Positions 7,051-14,921 of a stretch of 16,157 nt of DNA are shown here, one piece after another. Position 1 is the stretch's first letter, and every line of letters starts with the position of its first letter. Position numbers and translations under genes: made by a program. Under the pieces are notes generated by a model. The model was given only the letters and a program-made list of their open reading frames with translations. It was not told the DNA's origin and did not search any database. Origin of the DNA: an uncultured Bacilli bacterium (GTDB lineage Bacteria; Bacillota_I; Bacilli_A; RF39; UBA660); the NCBI GenBank assembly GCA_947588865.1, contig CANPYQ010000021.1, forward strand, positions 1-16,157. The letters are read 5' to 3'.

Positions 7051-8310
7051 ATGTATATAAAAGAATTAACTAATGCTGAATTTAATAGTTTTACCGATAA
7101 TTTTGCTTATTCATCAATTTACCAAACAAGCGAATATGGATTTATTATGAATACACAAAAATTTAGCTCAATTTTTTTAGGCCTTTTAGATGATAATAAC
7201 AATATTAAAGCAGCAAGCTTAATTTTAATTGAAAAAAAGCATGGATTTAAATATGCATATGCACCTAAAGGATTTTTAATCAATTATAATGACAAATATA
7301 TTGTAGAAGAATTTACATCTAAAATAAAAGAATATTTAAATAAGAAAAAAATTATGGCAGTAAAAATAAATCCAATGATTGTCAAAAGTTCATATGATTA
7401 TAGGACAAATATTTCTCACATAAATCCAGATTTTGAAGAACAATTAGAATTTTTAAAAAATTTAGGCTATTACCATTTAGGATTTAATAATTTATTTGAA
7501 TCATTTAAACCTCGATATGACGCTATTATAGATTTAAATAAGCCTATAAACACTTTATTTGGAAACATGAATAAAAATTTTAAAAACAAAGTTAAGAGTG
7601 CTGATAGAAATGGTATTAGAATTATAAAAGGAAATGAAAAAAATTTAGATTATTTATATGAAGAAGTAAAAAATAAATATCCTAGAGGGAAAAAATATTT
7701 TGAAGATATGTTGTATTATTTAAAAAAAAGAAATATGATTGATTATTATTATGCAAAATTAGATACAAATGCATATCTCATTAACATTCAAAAAAGGTAT
7801 CAAAAACAAATTGAAATTTGCAATAAATTAAACAATAAATTATTTAAAAGGATTGGTAAAAATAACAATAAACTTATTAATAATAAAATATTCCAAGAAA
7901 ACCAGCTCAATGAGTTAAAAAAAGAATTAATATATGCAACGAATCTTTTAAAAGAAAAACCTGAAGGTATTGTAGTAGCAACAATGTTGCTAACTAAATA
8001 TAAAGATGAAGTATATATTTTTATTGATGGATATAATAAGGATTTTAAAAAGTTAAATGCTAAACATTTAATGACATGGAAATTAATAGAAAAATATTCT
8101 AAAGAAAAATTTAAAAGATTCAACTTAGGTGGGATGACAAATCCTAATATTAAAAATGAAAAATATAATGGATTGAATGAATTTAAACTAAGTTTTAACG
8201 CCAGGTGTGTAGAATATATTGGTGATTTAGAATTAATTACTAATCAAACAATTTATAATTTATATCGAAATTCAAAGCCTATAAGATATATATTAAAAAG
8301 AAATAAATGA
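7051..8310 (+). CDS. FemABX-family peptidoglycan bridge aminoacyltransferase
   Basis: This 419-aa protein is a cytoplasmic aminoacyl-tRNA-dependent ligase of the FemABX family, which adds amino acids such as Gly, Ala or Ser to the lysine side chain of lipid-linked peptidoglycan precursors. Two GNAT-like halves are visible: residues 1-160 (with IYQTSEYG and the family-typical KYAYAPKGF) and 165-395. They are interrupted by a charged coiled coil at about 245-303, the antiparallel helical arm typical of FemA-type enzymes. The C-terminal signature FNLGGMTNP...GLNEFKLSF is at about 357-382. AGGTGATT lies just ahead of the ATG. The amino acid added cannot be deduced. It stands alone between two terminators. 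Its presence implies a cross-bridged wall. Confidence 0.9.
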   Translation: MYIKELTNAEFNSFTDNFAYSSIYQTSEYGFIMNTQKFSSIFLGLLDDNNNIKAASLILIEKKHGFKYAYAPKGFLINYNDKYIVEEFTSKIKEYLNKKKIMAVKINPMIVKSSYDYRTNISHINPDFEEQLEFLKNLGYYHLGFNNLFESFKPRYDAIIDLNKPINTLFGNMNKNFKNKVKSADRNGIRIIKGNEKNLDYLYEEVKNKYPRGKKYFEDMLYYLKKRNMIDYYYAKLDTNAYLINIQKRYQKQIEICNKLNNKLFKRIGKNNNKLINNKIFQENQLNELKKELIYATNLLKEKPEGIVVATMLLTKYKDEVYIFIDGYNKDFKKLNAKHLMTWKLIEKYSKEKFKRFNLGGMTNPNIKNEKYNGLNEFKLSFNARCVEYIGDLELITNQTIYNLYRNSKPIRYILKRNK

Positions 8311-8348
8311 TGTGACTAAATACAATTCACATCATTTATTTCTTTTTA
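8294..8348. terminator. Bidirectional terminator, 22-bp perfect inverted repeat
   Basis: Bases 8294-8315 pair without mismatch with 8327-8348 around an 11-base loop. The core AAATGATGTGA/TCACATCATTT is flanked by AAAAG on one side and CTTTTT on the other, so a U-tract is formed in either direction. It contains the FemABX stop codon and lies 24 bases past the pilin stop codon, serving both convergent genes. Confidence 0.85.
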
Positions 8349-8372
8349 TCAAATAATAACTATAGTAAAAAT

Positions 8373-8567
8373 TTACTGACAACTACCTTCTCCCGGTTTT
8401 GAGCCTTCAACATATGTTTTATCAAGTAATTCACATGAAGATTTAGTCATAGAATCTTGTAAATAACCTCCTAGTAATTTTACTAAGCTTACAACAATAA
8501 CACTTATTACTGCAATAATAAGTAAATATTCTACTAATGCTTGACCATTATTATTAATTTTCTTCAT
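8373..8567 (-). CDS. Flp-type (type IVb) prepilin-like protein
   Basis: This 64-aa protein has a short positively charged leader MKKINNNG followed by QALVEYLLIIAV and a hydrophobic helix to about residue 36. This fits the Flp prepilin rule: cleavage after Gly8 leaves Glu at mature position 5 and Tyr at 6. The mature form would be 56 residues, with two cysteines (C45, C63) outside the helix that could form a disulfide. Such proteins are made into thin Tad pili or pseudopili after cleavage by a TadV/CpaA peptidase. No peptidase, ATPase or TadE genes are in this window, so it is an orphan here. I chose the ATG at 8567 because GGAGG is seven bases before it; the longer frame to 8627 has no ribosome site. 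Confidence 0.8.
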   Translation of the reverse strand: MKKINNNGQALVEYLLIIAVISVIVVSLVKLLGGYLQDSMTKSSCELLDKTYVEGSKPGEGSCQ

Positions 8568-8592
8568 ATTGTAGCCTCCATTACTATATATA

Positions 8593-8621
8593 ATTTTATA
8601 ATGTTTTTGTTCTTTTGTCAA
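8593..8621 (-). promoter_or_regulatory. Sigma-A promoter for the prepilin gene
   Basis: A perfect TTGACA (8616-8621) and TAAAAT (8593-8598) are separated by 17 bases on the minus strand. The -35 box lies inside the spacer of the divergent DUF192 promoter. Confidence 0.7.
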
Positions 8622-8635
8622 TAACATGATATAAT
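8607..8635 (+). promoter_or_regulatory. Extended -10 promoter for the DUF192 gene
   Basis: TGATATAAT at 8627-8635 is a perfect extended -10, with TTGTTC (8607-8612) 17 bases upstream as a weak -35. The predicted start at about 8642 leaves a leader of only about nine bases, just enough for the GGTGAT site. It overlaps the pilin promoter, so the two probably compete. Confidence 0.6.
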
Positions 8636-8650
8636 TATTGTGGTGATAGC

Positions 8651-8968
8651 ATGGTTATTAAATTTAATAATAATATAAATATAAATATTAAATACTGTAA
8701 TAATGTAATCAATAGATTTATAGGATTAATGTTTAAAAAAAATATAAATTATGGTTTATGTTTTCCAAAATGTAATGCGATTCATACATTTTTTATGTTA
8801 AAACCAATAGATGTTATTATGACAGATAAAAATTACAAAATACTATTTATTTATAAAAATTTAAAGCCTTGGAAAATTATTTTACCTAAAAATAATGTGT
8901 ATTATACTTTTGAAATACCAATAGATAAAGTTAATTATAATTTAAATGATAAAATAAAAGTTGAATAA
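8651..8968 (+). CDS. DUF192 family protein
   Basis: This 105-aa protein carries the DUF192 signature: NRFIGLMFKK at about 21-30 (R-x-x-GLM), a central stretch with CFPKCNAIHTFFMLKPIDVIMTD at about 36-58 matching the family pattern of an aromatic/Met-rich turn followed by (I/L)DV, and a final strand region. The family's biochemical role is unknown. Bacterial members elsewhere are often exported, but this one has no signal peptide and is probably cytoplasmic. It is divergent from the Flp-like prepilin with interleaved promoters, suggesting a link to that pilin (inference). GGTGAT lies three bases before the ATG. Two cysteines (C36, C40) are worth noting. Confidence 0.75.
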   Translation: MVIKFNNNININIKYCNNVINRFIGLMFKKNINYGLCFPKCNAIHTFFMLKPIDVIMTDKNYKILFIYKNLKPWKIILPKNNVYYTFEIPIDKVNYNLNDKIKVE

Positions 8969-8985
8969 TAACTTTTATTTTTTTT
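8951..8985. terminator. Terminator between DUF192 and the COG2509 flavoprotein gene
   Basis: AAAATAAAAGTT (8951-8962) pairs with AACTTTTATTTT (8970-8981) around a 7-base loop, and TTTT follows on the plus strand. The hairpin overlaps the stop codons of both convergent genes. It is a better terminator for the plus strand; on the minus strand the only U-run is within the stem. Confidence 0.65.
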
Positions 8986-10414
8986 CGAGTATTCTTGCCA
9001 TTTTTACTCCAGAACAAGATGCCATCATAAGTCCCGTTGTAAGTCCACCACCATCACCTATAGAATATAACCCATTTATATTAGTTTGGAAATTTTTATC
9101 CAGTATTATTTCGTTACTATAAAACTTTATTTCAGGTCCATACAGAAGATTGTCAGGATTTGCAAAACCTTCTACTACCTTATCAACATCCCTTATAAAC
9201 TGTAATATATTACTCATAGTTCTATAACCAAGGCCATACGTCAAATCTCCTGCCACTGCTCCACTTAAAGTAGGTTTAACTGAATTAGTTTTAAGATCAC
9301 TGTCCCAAGTTCTCCTTCCTCTATAAATATCTCCCAATCTTTGAACCATTATAGAATTACCACCTAATCTATTCAAATTTTGTGCAATATTCTCACCATA
9401 CCCTATTGGCTTATCAAAAGGATAAGTAAAGTGATGAGATACTAATATCGCTAAATTTGTATTTGTACTTTTTCTATCTTTGTATGAGTGTCCATTCACT
9501 AAAGTAAGGCCATCATCATATACTTCAGCAGATACAAATCCACTTGGATTTTGACAAAATGTTCTAACTTTATCACCGTAAGGGAAAGGTCTACCTATAA
9601 ATTTACCTTCATACATATACTTATTTATTTTAGACATTACTTTATCTGGAAGTTCATATCTAATACCGATATCTACACTTCCAATCTTAGTATTAATATC
9701 ATATTTTTTACACATGTCACTAAGCCATGATGCACCTTTCCTTCCAACTGCTAAAACTACTTTTTTTGCATTAATTTCTTCATATTTATCATCGTTTATG
9801 TTATAAATTTTAACACCTTTTACTTTACCATTTTCTATTATCAAATCTGTTACTTCCGTTTCAAACATAAAATTTATTCCAGTTTCAATTAAATATTTTT
9901 CTATTTTAGTATAAAGAATATGAGCTTTTTCTGTACCCAAATGTCTTATTGGATATGACACTAATTTTAAATTATTCTTACAAGCTTTATCTTGTAATTT
10001 TTTTATTTCTTTTTGATACTCTAAACCATGTAATTTACTATCAGCTCCAAATTTTAAATAAATATTATCAGTATAAGTTAATAAATCTCTAATTTCTTCT
10101 TCTGTCATATATTTTTTGAAATATTCAGCACCATTACCACCCAAATAAAGACTTCCATCATTATCTCTAGAAGATAAATGATAAGAATTCAATTTTCCAT
10201 CTGAAAATGCACCTGCACCACTAAATCCACAAGTAATATTACAATGTGGTTTGCAATTTACACACCTACCTATCTTTTCCATAGGACAAACTCTTTTCTC
10301 AATTGATCTTCCTTGATCAATTAGTAAAATTTTTTTTACAGATTTCAATTGTATTAATTCATATGCTAGAAAAACAGCACTAGGGCCCATTCCTACTACA
10401 ATTAAATCATACAT
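8975..10414 (-). CDS. FAD-dependent dehydrogenase of the COG2509 family
   Basis: This 479-aa flavoprotein begins with a Rossmann FAD site (DLIVVGMGPSA, residues 3-13, with IDQG at the end of the second strand). The family hallmark GFSGAGAFSDGKL is at 63-75. Just before it is a cluster of five cysteines (C43, C51, C54, C58, C62) that could bind an iron-sulfur cluster or zinc; similar cysteines are usual in the family as I know it. The C-terminal GLYSIGDGGGLTTGLMMA completes the FAD fold. Length is normal. The substrate is unknown. AGGAGG lies eight bases before the ATG and an extended -10 is upstream, so it is a single-gene unit. Confidence 0.9.
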   Translation of the reverse strand: MYDLIVVGMGPSAVFLAYELIQLKSVKKILLIDQGRSIEKRVCPMEKIGRCVNCKPHCNITCGFSGAGAFSDGKLNSYHLSSRDNDGSLYLGGNGAEYFKKYMTEEEIRDLLTYTDNIYLKFGADSKLHGLEYQKEIKKLQDKACKNNLKLVSYPIRHLGTEKAHILYTKIEKYLIETGINFMFETEVTDLIIENGKVKGVKIYNINDDKYEEINAKKVVLAVGRKGASWLSDMCKKYDINTKIGSVDIGIRYELPDKVMSKINKYMYEGKFIGRPFPYGDKVRTFCQNPSGFVSAEVYDDGLTLVNGHSYKDRKSTNTNLAILVSHHFTYPFDKPIGYGENIAQNLNRLGGNSIMVQRLGDIYRGRRTWDSDLKTNSVKPTLSGAVAGDLTYGLGYRTMSNILQFIRDVDKVVEGFANPDNLLYGPEIKFYSNEIILDKNFQTNINGLYSIGDGGGLTTGLMMASCSGVKMARILEKK

Positions 10415-10436
10415 ACCTACTACCTCCTACAATTAA

Positions 10437-10445
10437 ATTATACCA
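10437..10445 (-). promoter_or_regulatory. Extended -10 promoter for the COG2509 gene
   Basis: TGGTATAAT lies on the minus strand, 23 bases before the start codon, with no recognisable -35. It follows directly after the T-run of the ftsX terminator. Confidence 0.5.
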
Positions 10446-10452
10446 TATTTAA

Positions 10453-10485
10453 CAAAAAAAAATACAGATAATAATATCTATATTT
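10453..10485 (-). terminator. Terminator of the prfB-ftsX operon
   Basis: On the minus strand AAATATAGATA (10485-10475) pairs with TATCTGTATTT (10470-10460), 11 bp including one G-U pair, with a TTAT loop and then a run of T's. The stem overlaps the ftsX stop codon. Confidence 0.8.
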
Positions 10486-11383
10486 TTAAATATTTTTTAA
10501 CCGCTCTAGAACTTCCAAACATACCAACTATTATTCCTATTGCAACAAGTAATATTGATATAAAATATACAAATGGAGTTGGCGCAATTAATTTAATAAA
10601 ATCTGAGAAAATTTTACCATCAAAATGATTATATAATGCTGAATATCCATATATAGTTATAATTATTGGTATTATAGAACCAAATATTCCTAGAAATAAA
10701 CCTTCAAATATAAAAGGTAACTTAATATTGATATTACTAGCTCCTACAAGTCTCATGATTTCTATTTCCCTTTTTCTTGACATTATAGTTATTTTTATTG
10801 TATTTGCTATTAAGAAAGCTGTAACTATAATAAGCGCTATTACTATACCTACAGTACCCTTTCGTATTGTATCAAAAACAGTAACTAATTGTTCTACCAT
10901 TCCTTCACCATATTTTACTACATCAATATGTTCAATATTATTTAATTCTTCTGCTGTTTTATGAATTAAATTAATATCTGTTACTTTTATTTGATAAGTA
11001 TCTTGTATCGGGCTATTTTCTCTCGTATAATCTTCCATAACACTTCTAAGTTCGCTAGATGATGCCATCATGTCCTTTGTAATTTCCATTTTATCTTTAA
11101 ATACAACATTCTTCTTCTCAATATTGTCTAAAGTAATTATTTGATCATAGACCTCATCAATCTCATCTTCATTAATATCAACATCTAGAAAAGCAACTAT
11201 TGTTACATCTTTTTCTACTATTTTCGTAAAATTATTTACGTTTAATGATAAAATTATAGATACTGCTACAACTATTAATGTTATGGTTATACAAGAAATC
11301 GAAGCTAAAGATAATGAGAAATTTCTAAAAATACTTTTTAATGAATCGCGTAAATTTCTTTTGAATATTCTAAATGCTTTCAT
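10478..11383 (-). CDS. ftsX: Cell-division ABC transporter permease FtsX
   Basis: This integral membrane partner of FtsE relays ATP-driven changes to extracellular peptidoglycan hydrolases during division or elongation. The protein has 301 aa from ATG 11383, with one membrane segment near residues 18-45, an extracellular domain of about 120 residues, and three C-terminal helices, the usual FtsX layout. The motif MSRKREIEIMRLVGAS just after the second helix is the family coupling segment. A GTG at 11395 would add four residues, but the AGAAGG site touches that GTG and is better placed for the ATG, so I chose 11383. It overlaps ftsE by 14 bases, consistent with coupling. It is last in its operon, with a terminator over its stop codon. 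No hydrolase gene is adjacent. Confidence 0.93.
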   Translation of the reverse strand: MKAFRIFKRNLRDSLKSIFRNFSLSLASISCITITLIVVAVSIILSLNVNNFTKIVEKDVTIVAFLDVDINEDEIDEVYDQIITLDNIEKKNVVFKDKMEITKDMMASSSELRSVMEDYTRENSPIQDTYQIKVTDINLIHKTAEELNNIEHIDVVKYGEGMVEQLVTVFDTIRKGTVGIVIALIIVTAFLIANTIKITIMSRKREIEIMRLVGASNINIKLPFIFEGLFLGIFGSIIPIIITIYGYSALYNHFDGKIFSDFIKLIAPTPFVYFISILLVAIGIIVGMFGSSRAVKKYLKI

Positions 11384-12065
11384 TCTTATACTCACCTTCT
11401 TTATAATCTTTAACTATTCTTCCAGAATCAAGTAATACAACACGTTTTTTCATTTTTTTAACTATACTTATATCATGTGTAACCATTATAACAGTTGTTC
11501 CAAGGTCATTTATTGCTTGTAAAACTTCCATTATTTCTAAACTAGTTTTTGGATCCAGATTTCCAGTTGGTTCATCACATATAAGTATCTTTGGACCATT
11601 TACAATAGCACGAGCTATTGCTACCCTTTGTTGTTCACCACCAGATAATTGATTTGGATATTGCTTTGCTTTATTTTTTAAGCCAACTAAATCCAACACT
11701 TTCAAAACCTTAGAATGTATTTCATCTTTAGGGATTCCCAAAACTTCTAATGCGAAAGCAACATTTTCATAAGCAGTAGAGTTTGGTAATAATTGATAAT
11801 TTTGGAAAACTACTCCTATTTTTCTTCTTAATTTATATACTTTACGATTTCTTATTTTTCCAACATCAAGACCCCCAACTAAAATTTTCCCATTAGTTGG
11901 TTTTTCTTCCCTATAAAGCATTTTTATTAAAGTACTTTTCCCACATCCTGTTGAACCTATGATAAATATAAACTCACCTTTGCTTATATTTAAATTCAAA
12001 TCATATATTGCAGTTGTACCAGTTTTATATGTTTTTCTTACATTCCTTATTCTTATTAAATCCAT
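11370..12065 (-). CDS. ftsE: Cell-division ABC transporter ATP-binding protein FtsE
   Basis: This 231-aa ATPase pairs with FtsX on the inner face of the membrane. All ABC motifs are intact: Walker A GSTGCGKST (37-45), Q-loop Q88 in VVFQNYQLL, signature LSGGEQQR (140-147), Walker B ILICDEP (160-166) and switch histidine H197. VVFQNYQLLPN followed by NVAFALEVLG is typical of FtsE rather than other small ABC ATPases. AGGAGG lies seven bases before the ATG. It follows the YitT-family gene after eight bases. Confidence 0.95.
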   Translation of the reverse strand: MDLIRIRNVRKTYKTGTTAIYDLNLNISKGEFIFIIGSTGCGKSTLIKMLYREEKPTNGKILVGGLDVGKIRNRKVYKLRRKIGVVFQNYQLLPNSTAYENVAFALEVLGIPKDEIHSKVLKVLDLVGLKNKAKQYPNQLSGGEQQRVAIARAIVNGPKILICDEPTGNLDPKTSLEIMEVLQAINDLGTTVIMVTHDISIVKKMKKRVVLLDSGRIVKDYKEGEYKNESI

Positions 12066-12073
12066 ACTTCCTC

Positions 12074-12979
12074 CTATTCTATTCCAGATGATTGATATAC
12101 ATCACTTATAAGAACTACTGCATCTTTATCAATATCTAAAATACCCTCTTTAGCTAAAAAATATTGTTTTGTAGGTATAACACACATTAATACTTTCTTT
12201 CTATCACCAGTATATCCACCACGACCTTCTAATACAGTTACTCCTTTACCGAGTTCATTTATCAAGAAATTCTTAATAGCTGTTTCATGGTTTGTTATTA
12301 CGTAAAATGATTTAGAATTGGATATTCCAAGTAATAATCTATCGTTTAACAAACTTATTATATAAACTGCTATAATTGAATACATAACAATTTCCCAAGC
12401 ATATATTTGACCTTTTTTACCAATAAAAAATCCAGAACCTAATATTATTATAATATTTAATATTCTCATAGAATCCCCTATTGATATTTTTAAATATTTA
12501 GACATTATCTGACATATTATGTCACTACCTCCTGTTGAAAAACCATATTTAAATGTTAATCCTGATCCAAGTCCACATATAAGTGCTCCAAATATTGAAA
12601 TTAAAAGTAAATTATTAACATCAAAATATATATATGATGCTATATCTTGAGTTAAAAATACAAATAAAGGATATAATATTGATCCAACCGTAGAATATTT
12701 TGTATCTTTTTTACCTAACATAAAATAACTTATTATTAGTAATAATATATATGATATGTTTATAAACCAGATTGACTTAAAGCCACATATATTTTCTATT
12801 ACAATAGCAAGTCCAGAAATACCACCTGTTACTATATTATTTGGTGAAAAAAACAAATTGAATGAGACAGCTAACAAAAAACATCCAATAATTAGAAAGG
12901 AATATCTTTTTATTCTATCTCTTTTATTAATTTTTTTTAAAATTTCATAACTAACTTTATTTTTTTTAAAAAACATCAT
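12074..12979 (-). CDS. YitT-family membrane protein (DUF161 + DUF2179)
   Basis: This 301-aa membrane protein has several hydrophobic helices in residues 25-210, including the family motif NNIVTGGISGLAI (about 48-60) and GFSTGGSDIICQ (about 147-158). A soluble C-terminal DUF2179 domain at about 225-300 contains GRGGYTGDRKKVLMCVI. The family's transport substrate is unknown. Position between prfB and ftsEX matches Bacillus subtilis, where the YitT-type gene yvjA lies in the same place (from memory), so it is probably the orthologue. The prfB stop codon overlaps the ATG at 12979 (TGATG), with GGGAG seven bases upstream. A TTG one codon earlier or an ATG one codon later are alternatives. Confidence 0.88.
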   Translation of the reverse strand: MMFFKKNKVSYEILKKINKRDRIKRYSFLIIGCFLLAVSFNLFFSPNNIVTGGISGLAIVIENICGFKSIWFINISYILLLIISYFMLGKKDTKYSTVGSILYPLFVFLTQDIASYIYFDVNNLLLISIFGALICGLGSGLTFKYGFSTGGSDIICQIMSKYLKISIGDSMRILNIIIILGSGFFIGKKGQIYAWEIVMYSIIAVYIISLLNDRLLLGISNSKSFYVITNHETAIKNFLINELGKGVTVLEGRGGYTGDRKKVLMCVIPTKQYFLAKEGILDIDKDAVVLISDVYQSSGIE

Positions 12980-14083
12980 CAACCCACTCCCATTTTTAGA
13001 TTATCAAATATAAATTTATCAATATCACCATCTAAAACTTTATCTATATTTGTATTTTCTGTATTAGTACGATGATCCTTTACTAAAGTATAAGGGCACA
13101 TAGTATATGTTCTAATTTGTGATCCAAAATTAATTTGTGTATTTTCTCCTTTTATTTTTTTCAATTTTTCTTCTCTTTTTTTTACTTCTAAATCATATAA
13201 TTTACTTTTAAGTATCTTCATACAAGTTTCTTTATTCCGTATTTGACTTCTTTCATTCTGACAAGTAACAACTATATTGCTTGGAAAATGTGTTATTCTA
13301 ACTGCTGATGGTGTTGTATTGACTCCTTGTCCGCCATGACCTGATGCACAATATGTATCTATTCTTATATCAGTATCTTTTATTTCTATATCTATATTTT
13401 CATCATTGTAAAGAGGTGTTATATCAATTGATGCAAAGGAAGTATGTCTTCTTTTATTTGAATCAAAGGGACTAATTCTAATTAATCTATGAACACCTTT
13501 TTCATTTTTTAAATATCCATAACTATTTAATCCATGAACTATAAAAGATACGCTCTTTATACCGGCCTCTTCTCCACCTTGATAATCTAAAAGTTCAATT
13601 TTTTTATTATTTTTTTCACACCATCTTTTATACATTCTATAAAGCATTAAAGCCCAATCACATGACTCGGTTCCTCCAGCACCCGGATGTATTTCAAGTA
13701 AACAATCACAAGAATCATATGGGCCATTCAATAATAAATCAAGTTCTATAATATTTAAATCATCTGTTATTTTTGGAATATCAAGCTCTACAATCTTTTT
13801 CATTTCTAAATCCATATTCTCTTTTAACATTATTAAAATTTCTATATTAGATTCTATATTTGTTTTTAATTTTTCTAATTTAAATAATTTGTTTTTCAAA
13901 AAATTAAGTTCATTTAGTATTTTTTCACTGTCTTTCTTGTCATTCCAAAAATTAGGCTTATTAATTTCTGATTCTAAATGTTCTATTCTTTTCTTTTTAT
14001 TATCTGGGTCAAAGAGACCTCCAAAGCCCAATTGCTTTATTGTTCAAATCATTATATATATTAAATATTTCATTCATTTCCAT
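12979..14083 (-). CDS. prfB: Peptide chain release factor 2, with programmed +1 frameshift
   Basis: RF2 recognises UGA and UAA and triggers peptide release. The gene is in two frames: 24 codons from ATG 14083 end with CTT TGA; a +1 slip (skipping the T at 14011) continues with GAC at 14010 to the stop at 12979. The product is 367 aa, normal for RF2. SPF, the stop-codon-reading motif, is at 204-206 and GGQ, the hydrolysis motif, at 250-252, almost the same numbers as in E. coli RF2, which supports both the start and the frameshift. GGAGGG is nine bases before the ATG. A naive caller would begin at a TTG (14031) in the second frame and lose the regulated leader. It heads an operon with the YitT-like gene and ftsEX. 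Confidence 0.96.
14008..14022 (-). promoter_or_regulatory. RF2 autoregulatory frameshift site
   Basis: On the minus strand the site reads GGAGG, TCT, CTT TGA C. A Shine-Dalgarno-like GGAGG (14022-14018) stands three bases upstream of the slippery CTT (14014-14012) and the in-frame TGA (14011-14009) followed by C, as in known prfB genes. When RF2 is scarce the ribosome pauses at TGA and slips +1, raising RF2 synthesis. Confidence 0.95.
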
Positions 14084-14104
14084 ATTATTATACCCTCCTA
14101 TATC

Positions 14105-14113
14105 ATTATAACA
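14105..14113 (-). promoter_or_regulatory. Extended -10 promoter for the prfB operon
   Basis: TGTTATAAT is a perfect extended -10 on the minus strand; the -35 region (TTTCAA, 17 bases upstream) is weak. The predicted start near 14098 leaves a leader of only about 15 bases, beginning at the GGAGGG site. Confidence 0.55.
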
Positions 14114-14162
14114 TTATTAACTTTTTTTTGAAATAGAAAAGAGAGATTTAATATTATTTTTC

Positions 14163-14191
14163 AAAAATAAAAAGACTATTCAAGTCATTTT
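14163..14191 (-). terminator. Terminator after the TPM-domain gene
   Basis: AAAATGACT (14191-14183) pairs with AGTCTTTT (14177-14170) with one bulged T and a 5-base loop, followed by TTATTTTT. It overlaps the stop codon of the TPM gene and separates it from prfB. Confidence 0.65.
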
Positions 14192-14921
14192 ATTTCTTTA
14201 AATTATTAACTCTTATTTGATATGTATGTGTAGTTATAAATTTATCATTTTCCCTATCAATAATTAAACTATCATTTTTTACATAATTAGAAATATATTT
14301 GTTTTTCACTGATTTTTTACTCTTAATAATTAAAAATAACATTATAAAAGTAGAAATTATAAGAGAAATCGCAAACAATACAATGAATAAAATAATTTTT
14401 TTAATTATTAGATTTTTGTTTCTTGAATTATTGTTAGAATTTGTGGGTAATCCACTATTTATATACTCACTAGCATCTTTAATAAATATTTGAAAATGAT
14501 CATAATATTTAAGATTATCTTTTGAATATATATTATTTAATATATTATTTATTCTGTTATTATCATATATTTTTTTTGATTCGCCAAATGGTAAAATATA
14601 AAAATTTGTATTCTCAAATGTAAAATCTATTACAAATATTATTCCATCTTTAGTATTTCCAATACCAAAATTATTTTGATTATAAAAATCTTTCGCATAA
14701 GACTCAGTTGTATCTTTTGTATGATGTTTTACCGTAACTAAAACCATATCAATATTATTTTTATTAATATAATTTGTAACAGATTCTCTTAGCATTTTCT
14801 CTTCATTACTAGTCAAAACACTCGCATAATCATACACTTTTAAGGAACTATCAACAGCATAAACACTTGTAATACCAATAAAAATTATCAAAATAATAAA
14901 TAAAAATTTAAAATTTTTCAT
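14190..14921 (-). CDS. TPM-domain protein, secreted and membrane-anchored
   Basis: The protein has 243 aa. A signal peptide at 1-22 has a lysine-containing start, a hydrophobic core and a cleavage site after SVYA. It is followed by a TPM domain at about 28-153, starting VYDYASVLTSNEE and containing the strand segments DMVLVTV and KDGIIFVIDF. A single membrane helix lies at about 174-198, with a cytoplasmic tail of about 45 residues. TPM proteins of the YgcG type occur near envelope-stress genes; the molecular role is not settled. Its ATG overlaps the stop of the zinc-ribbon gene as ATGA, with GAGGGG five bases upstream, so the two are made together. I chose ATG 14921; the longer frame to 14987 lacks a ribosome site and hides the signal peptide. 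Confidence 0.82.
   Translation of the reverse strand: MKNFKFLFIILIIFIGITSVYAVDSSLKVYDYASVLTSNEEKMLRESVTNYINKNNIDMVLVTVKHHTKDTTESYAKDFYNQNNFGIGNTKDGIIFVIDFTFENTNFYILPFGESKKIYDNNRINNILNNIYSKDNLKYYDHFQIFIKDASEYINSGLPTNSNNNSRNKNLIIKKIILFIVLFAISLIISTFIMLFLIIKSKKSVKNKYISNYVKNDSLIIDRENDKFITTHTYQIRVNNLKK

Noticed and set aside
7800..8123. 107-aa minus-strand frame with hydrophobic sequence
   Set aside because: It is the antisense shadow of the FemABX coding sequence, whose motifs are clear; no ribosome site precedes it.
10728..10964. 78-aa plus-strand frame inside ftsX
   Set aside because: Antisense shadow of ftsX; hydrophobic only because it reads AT-rich codons in reverse.
12979..14031. RF2 starting at a TTG codon (14031) without a frameshift
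   Set aside because: The upstream ATG with GGAGGG, the exact frameshift motif and the agreement of SPF/GGQ numbering with known RF2 make the two-frame reading far better.
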